NCBI GenBank assembly: GCA_022605955.1
Contig: JAKCOZ010000002.1
Coordinates: 70,412,783 to 70,476,782 of the forward strand
Direction: 5' to 3'
Length of the DNA: 64,000 nt
From: Rallus limicola
Lineage: Eukaryota > Chordata > Aves > Gruiformes > Rallidae
This document shows positions 35,797-48,800 of the stretch, piece after piece; within the stretch, counting starts at the first letter, position 1; each line of letters starts with the position of its first letter. A model generated the notes under the pieces. The model was not told where the DNA came from. It did not search any database and worked only from the letters and a program-made list of their open reading frames with translations. Position numbers and translations under genes: made by a program.

Positions 35797-35873
35797 GCTT
35801 ATTCTTCTTAACTATAATAAAATTATTATAAACAATATTATAAGTAATATTATTACTTATATTAAGAATAAGC
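35797..35873. repeat. Nested AT-rich inverted repeat
   Basis: Inner arms: ataagtaat (35840-35848) and attacttat (35852-35860) with a 3-base loop; the stem extends one more pair to 35839/35861. Outer arms: gcttattctt-ctt-aa (35797-35811) and ttaagaataagc (35862-35873), complementary apart from a 3-base insertion on the left. The whole could fold as a cruciform. No transposase or terminal duplication is seen, so I do not call it a transposon. Confidence 0.75.
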
Positions 35874-36723
35874 TTACTGTCAAATCATAAGCAAAGTTTG
35901 CAATCCAGTAGTGCCGATTCACTTTTTTTTTTTTCCCCAAGAAGTATGAAATAAAACCTGGTTTGAATTGTGCAAGAGTAACTCTTGCTTTCAGAGTATA
36001 TGAATCCTCTCAGTATTTGTACCTAACTACACACAGAGAGGCTTCCCCAGGCATTCTCTTTATAGAAATAATTGTTTCTGTCTTCCAACCCAGCCAAAAG
36101 TAGCACATACCTGCAGACTGTTGCTGAAAAAACGACAACATGGAAAGTATGTTTTGGCATTTTTAAAGTTCCTGTTTGTATAAAATTATCAACCACAGCA
36201 GAAAAAGCTAAGGGAAGCAGGATTTTATATGAAATATTGAGATGGTGCTCAGGAAGTGTTGCTTTATAAGTAATTTGAAAGTAGCACTAGCAAGTATTTG
36301 ACTAGAAGTAGAGTAAGGCTTACCATATCTGTTAAAGGTATCCAAGAGACAACACAAACCTAAAAGAAAAACTTTATTTTCTCACACAGTTTAGATAAAG
36401 ACTGACTGTTGAAAATCATCACAAATGTAGCAGATAACATCTAAAAGTTACTTATAATTCCTTCAGTGTAGTGCTTGTGAAAGAAAAAAATGTTGGGAGA
36501 ATAGGATGAAAACTGACAGAGGTGACTAAAGACATAAGGTAAAAAAATCTGCTTGGCATACTTCCTTCACAACATTGGGTAAATCAGGAGTTTGTTCATA
36601 TATTGAGATTTAACTTCAAGGACTAAAGAAAACCCTAAAGCTGTAACCTATAAAGGAATTGTTTTAATATTCTATTGCTTTATAGTCTTAGAATGCCCAG
36701 TGTATTTCAGATTACAATCTTAT

Positions 36724-36749
36724 CAACCTGTTCATACAACCTGTTCATA
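36724..36749 (+). repeat. Tandem duplication, 13-bp unit x2
   Basis: The unit caacctgttcata occurs twice without a gap (36724-36736, 36737-36749). Confidence 0.9.
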
Positions 36750-36775
36750 CAATTTTTTTTGTTCTGGATGTGACA

Positions 36776-36805
36776 GTTCAGCACATTGTTGTTCAGCACA
36801 TTATG
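36776..36805 (+). repeat. Tandem duplication, 15-bp unit x2
   Basis: The unit gttcagcacattgtt (36776-36790) is followed at once by gttcagcacattatg (36791-36805), which differs only at its last three bases. Confidence 0.85.
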
Positions 36806-39800
36806 TGTAAAAATCCTTTGAACTAAGGACTTCTTGCTGTTCAGCTTGAAAATTCAATTCAAATAATAGCAGCATGCAAGTACATGTTTCTTTCTGCATC
36901 ACTGGAAGTTAGACAACATTATTCAGCTTCTACAATTAACTAAAGTGACACTAAGATCTTTGCAACCATAATGGCAGCGATAGGAATATATTTGAACAGC
37001 TATTTATATTCAGTAGCCCGTGATTTAGGATGCACTGTACTGATAACCATCTGCTACAATTTCAAAACACCAGCAACATAAAACAAAAGACTCCAACAAC
37101 TCATGACAGGAAGAGATCAAAATAAATTACATTCTCAAACCTTATTTATTGCTGAAGTATTCTGCAGCAAGTAGGAGCTTTGGTTCACAACATGGCAGAG
37201 TTTTGGCCCCTCAGTTAGGGATGCTTTTTCCTTAGCCTTTTACTCCATAACACTTCCTTACTAATATATAGTATTTGGCTCTGCAAGTCATTGAATTCAC
37301 TGACATTATTCATGGGGATAAGGACAGCTCAGATAAGTGAAAATTGAAAGTAGTCCCTTACTTTGTCAAACTCCAGGAGTACATTGGACTATTCTCTGAA
37401 ATCCTAATTGATGAGTTTTATTATCACTCTGCAATTGTTTGTTTCTTAAATTCACACCAAGGACAATGATGCATTCTTGGTTAGACCTTTTATGCAGAAT
37501 TGGAGAACCGAAGGAGGAGAAAACCATTTGTTTTAATTTTATTTTATGCTGTGTGGACTTCAGATTTCTTCCAAATTAAGCAATGATTTAAAAGCCTCAG
37601 GCAACATTACACTAGTTGTTATAATTAACAGTTCTTAGATAAATCCTGTAGAGTCCAGCGTGAAAGAATTAAGTACAAGGTCTTTTTGAGCTTGATCTCT
37701 TTTCATGTTGCTGCCTGGATTTCCACACTGATCCAAAGCTTATGGAAACAACACAAGCTTTTTTTCATGTTCAATGGGTTTGCTTAATGCCCTACAGGCA
37801 ATGCTTGGTCATTTGCATGAGCGGAACAGCAGTTTCATTAGCATCTACAACATCAATGGATATCAAATATAATCAATGCATTCTTTTAAAAGGAATATTA
37901 TGGCTTTGTATATGTAATTGGATAACAGCTGTGTTAAAATTAGGGACATTAATCAATCCCGCAGTGCTCATAATAGGGAAGCTTGGAAAAATGCATATGA
38001 ATTACACGATCAACCATTGTGCTGCCCTGCACATAAACTGAAGGACAACCAAAATGTCTAGAGTGCCACGGAATGCCTGTCTTGTTCTATGCTTTACCTA
38101 TAGCTGCTTGTAAAACACAACAATAACATGGTTGTACTGGAAATATGAAACCTAAATGATGTGTCTGTAAATGTGTTTAAATTACCTTCTAAAATGTACC
38201 TGATACTGAAGAAAATACAGAGATTAAATAAATACATATGAAGGAGGAAAACATCACATCAAGTATTTTTCCATCCTTCACAGATAATATGAAAGCTATG
38301 AGAGGAAAAAACATTGACACTCGAAAATCTTACATGGTTCCCTCAACTACCAGAATCAGTAATTCATATTTAACTGAAGCATAACTTGTTCTCAGCTGAC
38401 TTACATTCCAGAAAAAAAAAAAGTCCAGTTTTGATTTGCATACATCAAATGCAAGATCAAATATTTTCCTTGATAGTTTGTTCTCTTGCTTAATTATTCT
38501 TCCATAAACAATGTCTAACATAACTTTAGGTAACACTCCATTAATAGCCATTTGTTCTAGTGACATCCTTCCACACTGGACTAAATAGCTTTTTAAAACA
38601 CAATATTCAGTCATAGTCCACGAAATACATAGCTATGGAAATGCTTTTCTCATTCTGTAAAACCATATTTTTCAGTATTTTTAATAAATTCAGAATAGTT
38701 TTCTGTAATTTTTTTGCATGTTTTGGCTGGAAATGGGGAAGAAAAGTCCATCATCCCCACATGATAAAAATATTACCATCAGAAAAGCACAATAATTGTG
38801 TGCTACTACTAGGTTTTTTTAACTTTATTTAAAATGCGACTATTTATTTCATATAAGCACCATAAAGAATTATGGATAAGGGACAGTGTATTTAGTTTTT
38901 AGCAGTTTTTTGGCTTGGTGTTTTTTAATTTATATACTAAGAGGTCCTCTTTTGATTTATGTTTTTTTCCCCCTTTTTATAGTTCTATCAACTTTGGCTA
39001 TACATATAAACGTCTTACCACAAGCTTTATATAAATCAATTTCCATCTAATACCCCTTTTTGCAATTTTTCACTATTCTTTATTGTTTTTAATTTCACTG
39101 TTGGAAATTGGAACATCCAACAGATTAGGAGAGACCATTTAAGCTTTTTTTTTTTTTTGTGAGCGTGAACTCCTGTCTTTTCAACAGCCAAATCCTCCTT
39201 AAAGAATTTCAAAATTCTGCTGTGCCCAGATTTCCCTTCTGCTTGATGTGTCATAAATATGTTTACTACTAATTAGTAGATAATATTTCCCTAGTCTTGT
39301 TCAATGAAAATCCTCATTGGAATTATTTTAATTCAGCAGTATTTTTCAAAATTTTCCATGTGATGTGGAAACTTTACAGAATTACAATTGATTTAGAGGT
39401 AACTCTCAAGAGTTAATAGCTACTGATACATCTCCGGTTCCCAGGATAATTCAGAAACATCATATCCATAATAGATCTTAGTCATAATAGACATCACAGG
39501 GGAATATTGTCAGTGTATTCAATTTATTCAGTAGAATCAAATAAAAAATTTGATCAAGAAAAACATCAGGCAGAGAATTTCTTCCAATTATCATCTCTGG
39601 ACCAACAAGGAAATGAAACAGATTTTTTGAGTTTTGAAAGACTCTAGCAAGCTGTTGACCTAAAAGAGCCCTGACATCATTTACAAGAGGTTTCTAATCT
39701 GGTACATATACTATTCCTACATAATAAATCTTCTGAGCCATAGTAGATCTGTAGAAAATTCTGTTTTCCAAAGAAAAGAAAAAGAAAATAGGTATAAAAT

Positions 39801-40201
39801 AATTCAACATACCATAAGGTACAAGACTTATGACAAAGGTGTGACAAAGGCCAGACAAAAGTAAATATTACAAACTGAATTTGGAAAAAACCAGCAATCC
39901 TGCTCAAGAAATACAGAAAAGATTGATTGGCCTGCTCGAGATTTTGGAAGAGAAAGAAGGAGGAATTTTCTACATTAAAAATTTGAAGCTATTAAAACCA
40001 AAATATCTTGTTGGAACTTACAACTTCTGTTTTTGTAGTCACACCTTTGTACAGACACCTAAACAATGTACATAGACCCTATCCTGTAATCTGAAAAACA
40101 CCTACCCTCAAGTTTCTTAAGAACAGGTATTTAAACTACATTTAAAAGAATTAAATAATATTTAAAGAACCAAGCCTTACTTTGATGTCTCTGAAAATAC
40201 T

Positions 40202-40247
40202 TTAATTTTATTATAAATATATCTATATATTATTAATATAAAATTAA
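40202..40247. repeat. AT-rich inverted repeat beside a CR1 insertion
   Basis: Perfect 10-bp arms ttaattttat (40202-40211) and ataaaattaa (40238-40247) enclose 26 bp of A/T-rich sequence. The right arm ends where recognisable CR1 sequence begins. Confidence 0.8.
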
Positions 40248-40868
40248 GAAGGAAGTAGGATTCCTGGTGAACAACAAGCTTTCCGTGAGTCAGCAGTATG
40301 CCCTGACATCTAAGAAGGCAAATGACACCCTGAGGTGCATGGCCAGGAGGTCAAAGGAGGTTATTCTGCCCTGGTGAGGCCACGTCTGAAGCACTGTGTC
40401 CAGTTCTGGGCTCCCCAGTTCAAGAAAGACTGGAGAGAGTCCAATGGAGGGCTACGAAGATGATTAAGGGGCTGGAGCACCTCTCATATGAGGAAAGACT
40501 TGAGAGAGTTGGATCTGTTTAACTTGGAGAAGACTGAGAGGGTATCTGATCAATGCTTATAAACATCTAAAAGGTGGACAGCTATAGGAAGGTGCTAGAC
40601 TCTTGCCAGTGGTGCTCAGTGAAAGGAGTGTGCAATGAACACTAACTGGAACACAGGAAGTTCCATTTCAATATAAGGAAAAACTTCTTTACTCTGAGGG
40701 TAGCTGAGCTCTGGGACAGACTGCCCACAGAGGTTGTGGAGATACTCAAAAACCACCTGGACACAATCCTGTGCAGCCTGGTCTAGATGATCCTGCTTTA
40801 GCAGGGAGGTTGGACTAGGTGATCTCCAGTGGTCCCTTCCAACTCCTACTGCTCTATGAATCTGTGAA
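40248..40868 (+). mobile_element. CR1 LINE, 5'-truncated copy with 3' end
   Basis: About 620 bp of CR1. It starts in the 'LGVLVDNKLS' region of the reverse transcriptase (reads 'gattcctggtgaacaacaag'), passes through blocks equivalent to [16 protein letters not shown] (near 40365-40415) and a 'GLEHLSYEERLERVGSV' region (near 40470), and ends with 'gcagggaggttggactaggt', 'ggtcccttccaactcctact' and 'gctctatgaatctgtga'. Frameshifts and stops interrupt ORF2 throughout; it is an inactive copy of a third 3'-end type. Confidence 0.95.
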
Positions 40869-41532
40869 ATTTTTTTTAAGATATATTGAAGTTAAACTAG
40901 ATCTTCTAAAACCAGAATGGTTATATATATTTAGCAAGTGAAATTCGTACTCTGACTCTAAAGCAATTTTCCAGTTTAAGGAGCCATCACATTTCTTGTA
41001 CTTAGGTCATATAAATTGTATAATTGTCCTTCTGAGTCACAGTGGGTCTTGCTTACACTGCCTATTCAGCGTTATTTCTTGTCAAATCAGCAAAATACTG
41101 ATGGAAGATTGACTCCTGCATTAGGCTGATACAGCTTTGCAGTTTTAGTACTGCTTCTAAGAAAGCTTCATCAGTCAAAATAGTTATATAATGCTAAAGT
41201 TAACTCTTATAAAGTTTTTAGAATAAATATACTAACAAAAAATACTATTTTGACTAAATTTCCAAAATTCCATTGATAATTTTTTTCACAACAGCAAGTT
41301 TGCTTGTGTTTTACATCATGATATAAATTTTTTTAAAAATAGTAAGACATTAAAAATGTATAACCTGATATGATTGACAAAGATTTTGTAAGTGACCTGA
41401 AAGCAAGGAAATTAAAAAAAATGTAGCCACTTAGCCAAATGATGGCTTTCTCTATTTACATACTTATGTGTATACATAGAAGTCATTCCCAAATGCAAAT
41501 GTACCCATGCAAGCATAAAAAAACAGAGAAGG
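40869..41532. other. AT-rich unique DNA, nothing seen
   Basis: No gene or repeat recognised between two CR1 copies of opposite orientation. Confidence 0.6.
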
Positions 41533-41920
41533 ATCACCTAGACTAAATCACACAGGAACGTGTCCAGGTGGGGTTTGAATGTCTTCAGAGAAGACGACTC
41601 CACAGACTCTCTGAGCAGCCTGTCCCAGTGCTCTGTCACCCTCACAATGAAAAAGTTTCTCCTTATATTCACATAGAACTTCCTCTGCTTCAGCTTGCAC
41701 CTGTTGCCCCTTGTCCTATCACTGCCCATCACTGAGAAGAGCCTGGCTCCATCCTAATGACTCTTGTCCTTTACATATTTATAAACATTAATGAAGTCAC
41801 ACCTCAGTCTCCTCCAGGCTAAAGAGGTCCACCTCCCTCAGTCTCTCCTCATAAGAAGGTGTTGCACTCCCTTAATCATCTTGGTGGCCCTGCACTGAAT
41901 CTCCTAGGGACAGAGTATTG
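41533..41920 (-). mobile_element. CR1 LINE fragment lacking its 3' tail
   Basis: Minus-strand CR1 with the ORF2 end (41538-41732 open, ending LDTFLCDLV then stop), then the regions upstream of it up to 'gtggccctgcactgaatctcc' (41883-41903). The last 70 or so bases expected at the 3' end (3' untranslated region and short tail repeats) are absent: recognisable sequence begins at 'ggatcacctagactaaatca'. It belongs to the same 3' type as 40248-40868, about 670 bp away in the opposite direction. Confidence 0.92.
41538..41732 (-). pseudogene. CR1 ORF2 C-terminus remnant
   Basis: A 64-codon open remnant. Blocks: DRTRGNRCKLKQRKFYVNIR (family 'RGNRCKLQ-GKFRVNIR'), FIVRVTEHWDRLLRESVESS, and the terminus LDTFLCDLV before the normal stop. 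It is the end of the CR1 reverse-transcriptase protein and has no independent function. Confidence 0.9.
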
Positions 41921-44900
41921 TGTCATCCTCCCAGTCATCCCAGAAAAGCCAAAGGAGCACCCATACCTTTACTATGCGCCGCATCCTCTAACCTTTCCCA
42001 GTATCCTATATCTCTGAGTATTGCATTGGCCTTCAAATTTGTAACTTTACCACCTATTTGGATTATGCAGTTGTCAAAATACTTGAGGTAGCAAGCGTGG
42101 GATTCAAATTTTGCTGAAGTTGGGAGGAAGGTTTTTAGACTGCACCAAGCAGATGTCAGTTCAGATCTCATCTTTATGCCAGACACTGAATTTTCTTCAG
42201 CTTTTCTGCTAGCTCGCTAGTGTATTATTTATATTGACTGATGTGCACGAATATGCAGCAAGTATATTTTATTGTAGTGTGTTGTTTCCAAGATAAAGAC
42301 AATACTAAATACCTCCTCTTAAGAAAATGAAATGTCTGAATTGCCATTAGAAACCATTTCTTATAGAGATAATTATGCTATTCATTTTCTTCAAGTTTTC
42401 CCAACAGAATTCACATTCCATGCACCCAAATATCCCAGCAATATCGCTCTCTGCAATACCTCAAGACAAGTTCACAAAAGAACCTCAGGCTGACTTTATC
42501 AGCTGAAATTCACAGCTCAGTTAATAGCTTATGAGCAGGAGTCCAGTTTGAATAAGAAAACAATTCTGTATCACGGCGTTTTTATACATTCTGGTTGTGA
42601 TTACAGAGTAGGTCGTTTCTCAAAATGTCAGATGGTTTCTTATCAAAATGAGAATGACACAAGATGCACTCTGTCTTGTGCGACTTTGAACCTCAAACTA
42701 AGTCCCAGAATTGAGCAAATTATAAAGAAATGGTGGCAGGTACTTTGTACAAGGCTTATTCCTTTGCTAATGTCTGCACTGTAGGGTGTCTAAAACTTTG
42801 TGATAGTGAACTTTTAGGAGAATTATTACGTGCAGATGAAACACACCTAAAATTTAACCTCTCTCCTCTGCTTTGTCTTTTTAGCGCCAACAATTTCACA
42901 TAGCAAATAAAATCCTCCACATAAACCACAGGGAAAATCTTGCACTGCTGAAGTTATGAAATATTTTATCAAATGGTAACTATAGAATTCGGAGCCAGAG
43001 CTGGCAGTGGCAGATGCCTCCATTTACAGTGCTATCTTTAAATCATCCTGGGTTATTCTTGACTAGTTAAAACCCTGTTCCCTAAGAAAATTAATCAAGT
43101 CAGGATGCCATATGCGATAAAGCATAAATTTAAAATTTTATACAATATAATCCAAAATGCTGCAGTTAGAGGAGAAACACTAGATGTTACTCACTTATTG
43201 TGACATTGTTATTAAACTTCTGCAGGCTGTGAACATGTCAGATTAAAAAAATACTCCTGTCTGTTCACATCTACGGTAGGTTGCCGTTTCACTAATCATA
43301 ATGACTTGATGTGATCATTTTTGTTTCAATTAGGCTACTGATAAATACGGAACAAATTTACATTCAAAAGTTGCTAGTAAACTGAGGTAAATATTTCAAG
43401 GCTCAAAAAGAGGTGACTCAGTTTAACACCACCAAAGGTCATTAGAAAATTTGCAATGCATTTTAAAATATTATAACAAATTAACACACACTGCTGTTCT
43501 TAAAAGATCACTAGGAACACTTTCAAGAAAAACAGGGATAATAGAATACAATCTGGAAATAAACCAGTTCTTACAATTTTAGCAAAAAGCAGAGCTAACA
43601 TATATGAATGATGCTCTGAAAATTTAGCTGCGAATCCGCTCCCAGCTTTACCTCTTATGTCCACAAGATTTTGTCTGCCAAATGCAGTCACACACACCTG
43701 CACATGCATACCTAATGAATTTTCAAGAGGACTGTAATTCAAAGCCTATTAAAGCAACTAATTTCACATTTCACACATGCATTCTCCTTGGGAGCAAGAC
43801 AACACAGAAGAAATATTAGACTAAAAAAAGAAGGAAGAAGATCAAAGACAGAATTATAAAGATAATTTTCTTACCATTTCCTGTGTGAATCAGAGCTGTG
43901 ACTGCCATAACTAAAAGAAGCTTATACAAGTATGTTTCACCCTACTGATACTCTTCAAGCATTCGGAGACATATGCAGGGATCGTGAATGCTGTGTGTTT
44001 TCATTGACCAGTCCCAGAAATTAACCTGCCCACAACAATCAACCAGAGACAATGTTAAGAGTAATCTTTTCCTTTGAGTGTCAAAGTGCAAATCATTGAA
44101 ACCCAAAATCCGTTTACACTTGTTTTACCTGCTAAGTACTTGCTAATTATTCTCAGTAGTAATGAAACCTTGGAGAGGTTTCAGACAGCAGTCTCCCAGT
44201 TGACCAGAAAATATTATATCACTTAATAAACACATTGGCAAATTAAACAAATTAATAAACTATGCCTAATCCACTACACTAAGAATTAATGACAATACAG
44301 TTCATGAGGTTCTAAACAAAGCCTGCTGTAATGTGAGAGATTTGCCAGACTAAAAGATGTATAAGGACTGTAGAAATGGGATAAATGAAAATGAAATATC
44401 AGAAATATAGCTGGCGCGGTTCAGTTATTATTTAAAAACATTATTTTGTATTTCACTTATGATCTGTACTATAGACAGGAATGCAAAAGGTATATAAAAT
44501 TTGGAGGGTGACATCAAACTTCCAGAAATAGTCCATGAACAGATCTTAAATTTACTACATCCACTTGTTTTATAGTTTTCTCTACCTTTTTTCATATTTC
44601 ACACCAGTTTGCAGTTCTCTTCCTGGGAGACATTTATTCATAAATATAATCTTAAAAAACTGAAAAAATTACTTTGTCCACCAAGTCCGTTCCTTTTGTT
44701 TTGCTTATCTTTGCTCTGCTGCTTTCATACAACAGTAATTTATCATTTCTTTGTTTGAAACTTATCTAGTGCTTGGCTTAACATTCTGCACTCACCATAA
44801 CAGGTTGGTGTTTTGTAAAAAAATGGGTTTTGTTCACTGCCTAACATAGTTTAGATTAAACTCTATTCTTCCAAGAGTCATGTATTTTGTATTACAACTC

Positions 44901-45671
44901 ACTATGACCTTGTCTTTGTGAAGAACTTCCTTGATGTGGCTCTATTTTTTTTGTCACATAAGGAACACTTGTTTCAAAGCAGAGGAGATAACTGGTTCTC
45001 CTTATAAAGAATTAAAGGATAAAAGGGCCACCACAGTTCAAAGTGACATATCTACGTTCTTGAACACAGAACTGAAAAAACACTTAGTCAAAGCCCCTGC
45101 AAGCACAGGCAACTACATACGACATTTGAAGACCTTGCCTCTACAACTGTTTAAAAACGCATCAGAGACAGCACCTTTCATGATAAAGGTGCCCACAACT
45201 GGTATCATGTGCGTTACTTGCTAATCAAATCAAGTGGGTGCAGGATGGGATTGAGATACCTACATAGTTTAAATACATAGCAAATATTTTCTTTTAAAAT
45301 GCATGTTAAGCCAATTTTTCCTTTCAAGTCCATACAGTTTATGTCTCTGCAATTGTTAATAATTAAAGCCTACATTTCTTCCAAGCTACCATAGTGACTT
45401 TACAAGCTCAAAACAATGAGCCTGGTTCAGTTGCACATCTCAGCTATATATTCATGACACATTCACTCTAGACAGGCAACTTTGGCTTTCAAAACTCATT
45501 TATTTCATAAATGTTGTGTGTCTGATGATAGTCTTTAGAGTTTTATAACTTCCTAATCTTTTGTGTATTTATCTTTCTGTAATTGAAGATATCTTTTTTT
45601 GCCACAACAATTTTTGCCACAAATAGTAGCAACCACTGAAAACAACAGAGTCACGAGCATCCTACTTAATT
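41921..45671. other. AT-rich unique DNA, no gene seen
   Basis: No gene or interspersed repeat recognised. The frame at 41935-42186 (minus, 83 codons) adjoins the CR1 but does not match its reading frame. The frame at 44931-45224 (plus, 97 codons) has no recognised domain. Confidence 0.5.
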
Positions 45672-45812
45672 TCCTGGAAGTGATCAAGGCCAGGTTGGAT
45701 GGGGCTTCAGGCAACCTGATCTAGTGGACAGTGTGAGTGCCCATGGCAGTGGCCTTGGAACTAGAGGATCTTTGAGGTCCCTTCCAGCCCTAACCATTCT
45801 GTGATTCTATGA
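45672..45812 (+). mobile_element. CR1 LINE, 3' terminal fragment
   Basis: Begins 'cctggaagtgatcaaggcca', continues 'ggttggatggggcttcaggc', includes 'tttgaggtcccttccagccc' and ends 'attctgtgattctatga'. It is about 140 bp, well preserved in the 3' untranslated region, with the typical extreme 5' truncation. Confidence 0.95.
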
Positions 45813-48800
45813 ATTTATGGCACTTGCTTTAAAATAGTACTCTAAATTATTGTCCTGTTTTATGCACTCTCTCACTCCCATATTATGATGGCAGATTATC
45901 TCAAAATCAAATACAATAACATTAAAAGGAAACATTTTATATATGAGCTTCACCGAATCAGAAGATTAAAAATCCTTATTAGCAATCAGTTTTAGTTTGG
46001 CTTTTTTCTGTCTCAGAGCTCTGGGGGACAGAAGACTCAGCCATTCTATCACAAGGCAGGCAGTTATCAATTAACACTGCCTACCAGAATGGCAGTTTTG
46101 GGGGATGTGAGTGGGACAGCAAACCTCTTGGCCATCAGGGTAGAAGCACACCTAGTACTAGAGTCTACTGAGAGAATGAATGACTTATTTCATTGGCTGA
46201 CCCCCAGAGAAACCTAATATTAATCCAGTATTAATCCTGAGAGTATACAAAAGGCTAAGAATCCCACCCTTCTTCTTAAACAAAAAATTAAGACTCTGGA
46301 TTGTGCCTGAAGTCTGAACCACAGTGGGATGAGAAGAAGGAGCCTTTTATTTGTCAGATATTCTGAATTCCTAACTTCCTTGATAGAATCCTGAGCCAGC
46401 AAATACACAATGGGTTCATTCTTCCGCATGTGCTATAACATGATGGCAACATCTATAAACCTCTCTCATATACAGCCCTCCTTAAATAAAATGTTTTAGC
46501 AAGTAAAATTGTTCTTCCTAGATTTCTGTATAGAAAAACTAATTTATGCAGTTCAACAATAGGAACATCAAATGATGCATTAATGGATATTATAGCCCCA
46601 AAAAAAACATCAAAAAAAAAATCAAATGTGCCAGTGTGATTTATCTCTCCATACATGTTAATTGGAGTTATTCTTCATAAAATATCCTCTCCATGCTGTA
46701 AAGACAATTTTCTATTATTATTATTAAATGCTAGTAGATTCTTAGAATAATTAAATATATTCCAACAATGCTGCACAACTATGTCACAATGCAAATTTTC
46801 ACATACTGCATAATTACAGTTTAATCCTCCGGTACTCTGATCTACAAGCACTCAGTGGGACTGCTATTTGTTTTCAAGATTGAACCATTAAAAATATAAG
46901 GAATTTAAGCATGAAAGTTGAATAATTTTTTTTAGTCTTGCCCATGCAAGCTTTTGCTATTGCAGCTATGATTATATCAGGGCATACACATACAGAAAAA
47001 AAAGTTTTGTTTCATGGTTTAAGAATTTTGTCTAATATTGTGTGTAGAGATTTGGTCGACACCTCCTCGTTCCATAAGTCTCACAAGCTATTCTGAATCC
47101 ACATTCTGTTATTCACATAACAGATTCACCAGTTACCAATTTTATAAAACAACCATCAGTGTGCTTGACTCCATTTTATAATAGTAATGTCTCTGCCCAT
47201 ATTTATATGATGACAATATGTGATTAAAAAGCAAGAACAACACAGAGTACTTAAAAATTACTTACCTTACTCTCTAAGCTTTTTATTCAACATCACAAGG
47301 TAGTTATTTGAGAGCAGAGAGGAAGGTTTGTTTTTACATATTTAGGCTTGTTTTTACAACTGATCCAATCTCTAACCAAAGATATTTGGTACTGATGAGA
47401 GACAAAACCACAATTCTTATAATGTAATTAATGTTATGTACTCCCAAGACAAGGAGCATAAGAAAAATGTGTATACGCATATTTAAATACCACACAAGGA
47501 AACCTAGCAATTTATCTTTCAAGCAACCTCCTGAACACGAAGATAAAGTAAGAAAGAAAGTTTTACATGGCAATCAGAACACAGTCAAAGAGATCTTGAG
47601 TTTATCATGGAGCAAATAGAAGAAATGGTTCCCTTTATCTCGTCCACAACAAAAATCCATTAGAACAATCTAGTGTTTATGAACACTCCTTCCTCTTGCA
47701 CTCATACATATGTGGGTATCACTCATGAGAAACACTGCTCTCCAGGGCTGCCACACGTACATAAGATTCTAAACCTGAGCCAGGTGGAGATTACCCCCAG
47801 AAAACATATAAACCACCCAAAATGAGAACCACAGTGGAAAGAGCAGGGCCATCAGAGGAGTATCAGTACAAACGGCTCACAAATCCCTGCCCCAACAAGA
47901 AAAATTGTTTTTGCTTTTCAAGCCAGCAGAGAATTTATGACACTGAGTTTAAAAACAGATTTTGGTAATTAAAACTGGAAGCATACATGGACAGGTATTA
48001 CCCCAACTACATCTAATATGACAGAATTGATACACTGCATTCTGATATAGAATATGGTTTATGGTTACAATCCCACCAAAGTCTACTCAACTTTATCTCT
48101 ACAAGTCTAGATCAATCATCACAACCTTAAGGTCTGCAGAGTAAGAAAAGACTGGAAACTATTTATAAACACTTTTTTTTCCATGAGAAAACTGAAAGAA
48201 AAATGGGAATTAAAGGAAAAGGGGGAAGGGAGAGGAAATTAATCAAGATTGCAGAAAGGAAAATATGGGAAATGCAGTCTCACAAGACAGGGACATAAAA
48301 TTCTGAACAGTGTTCAGCTAAGTAAAGACAAAAGAAGAATGGTAATGTAACAACAACAAAATTCCATCCTTAACAGCACTTTTTAACTGTTCCTGTAAAA
48401 TATGCTAGTGTGTCCCATTTAAATTGTTGTAAATAAGAATGAACATTTAGTGAATATCACCTGTACAAGATACAGGTAGTACAGAAGACAGAGATGCAGA
48501 TCTGCATCTGCTGCTACCATTATCTGTGTTCATTTGCAGCCTGCATTTTTAATGCTTATCAATTTTTTAACTTATCTTTTTTTTTCCTTACTGCTGTTGT
48601 AAACTTCATAAAAAATGGAAGAACTAAAAAGGATTAATTTTCTTTGAATTAGATTCAGCTGAGAAGTCACAGCAGTGTCAGTTTCTAACATCTTGCAAAG
48701 CTATTTACCTTCCTGGTGTTTCGGGTGCATTTTTTCCCCTCCCTCTTAAGGGAAGTCTTGGAAACACCCATTGTGCTGACTATTTAAAGTAGAAAGATTT

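Larger units (their letters stand above)
35874..40201. other. AT-rich unique DNA, no gene seen
   Basis: No gene or interspersed repeat recognised. Two small tandem duplications lie side by side at 36724-36805. Open frames such as 37742-38041 (plus) and 38330-38614 (minus) lack recognisable motifs. Confidence 0.5.

Noticed and set aside
36724..36805. Possible CRISPR-like repeat cluster
   Set aside because: Only two different doubled words without unique spacers; eukaryotic context.
41921..42100. Possible further extension of the CR1 at 41533-41920
   Set aside because: A weak resemblance near 42010-42040 was not collinear with CR1, and the open frame there does not match ORF2.
44931..45224. 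97-codon plus-strand open frame considered as an exon
   Set aside because: No recognisable domain; begins without a plausible acceptor and ends in AT-rich DNA without a polyadenylation context that would support a gene.
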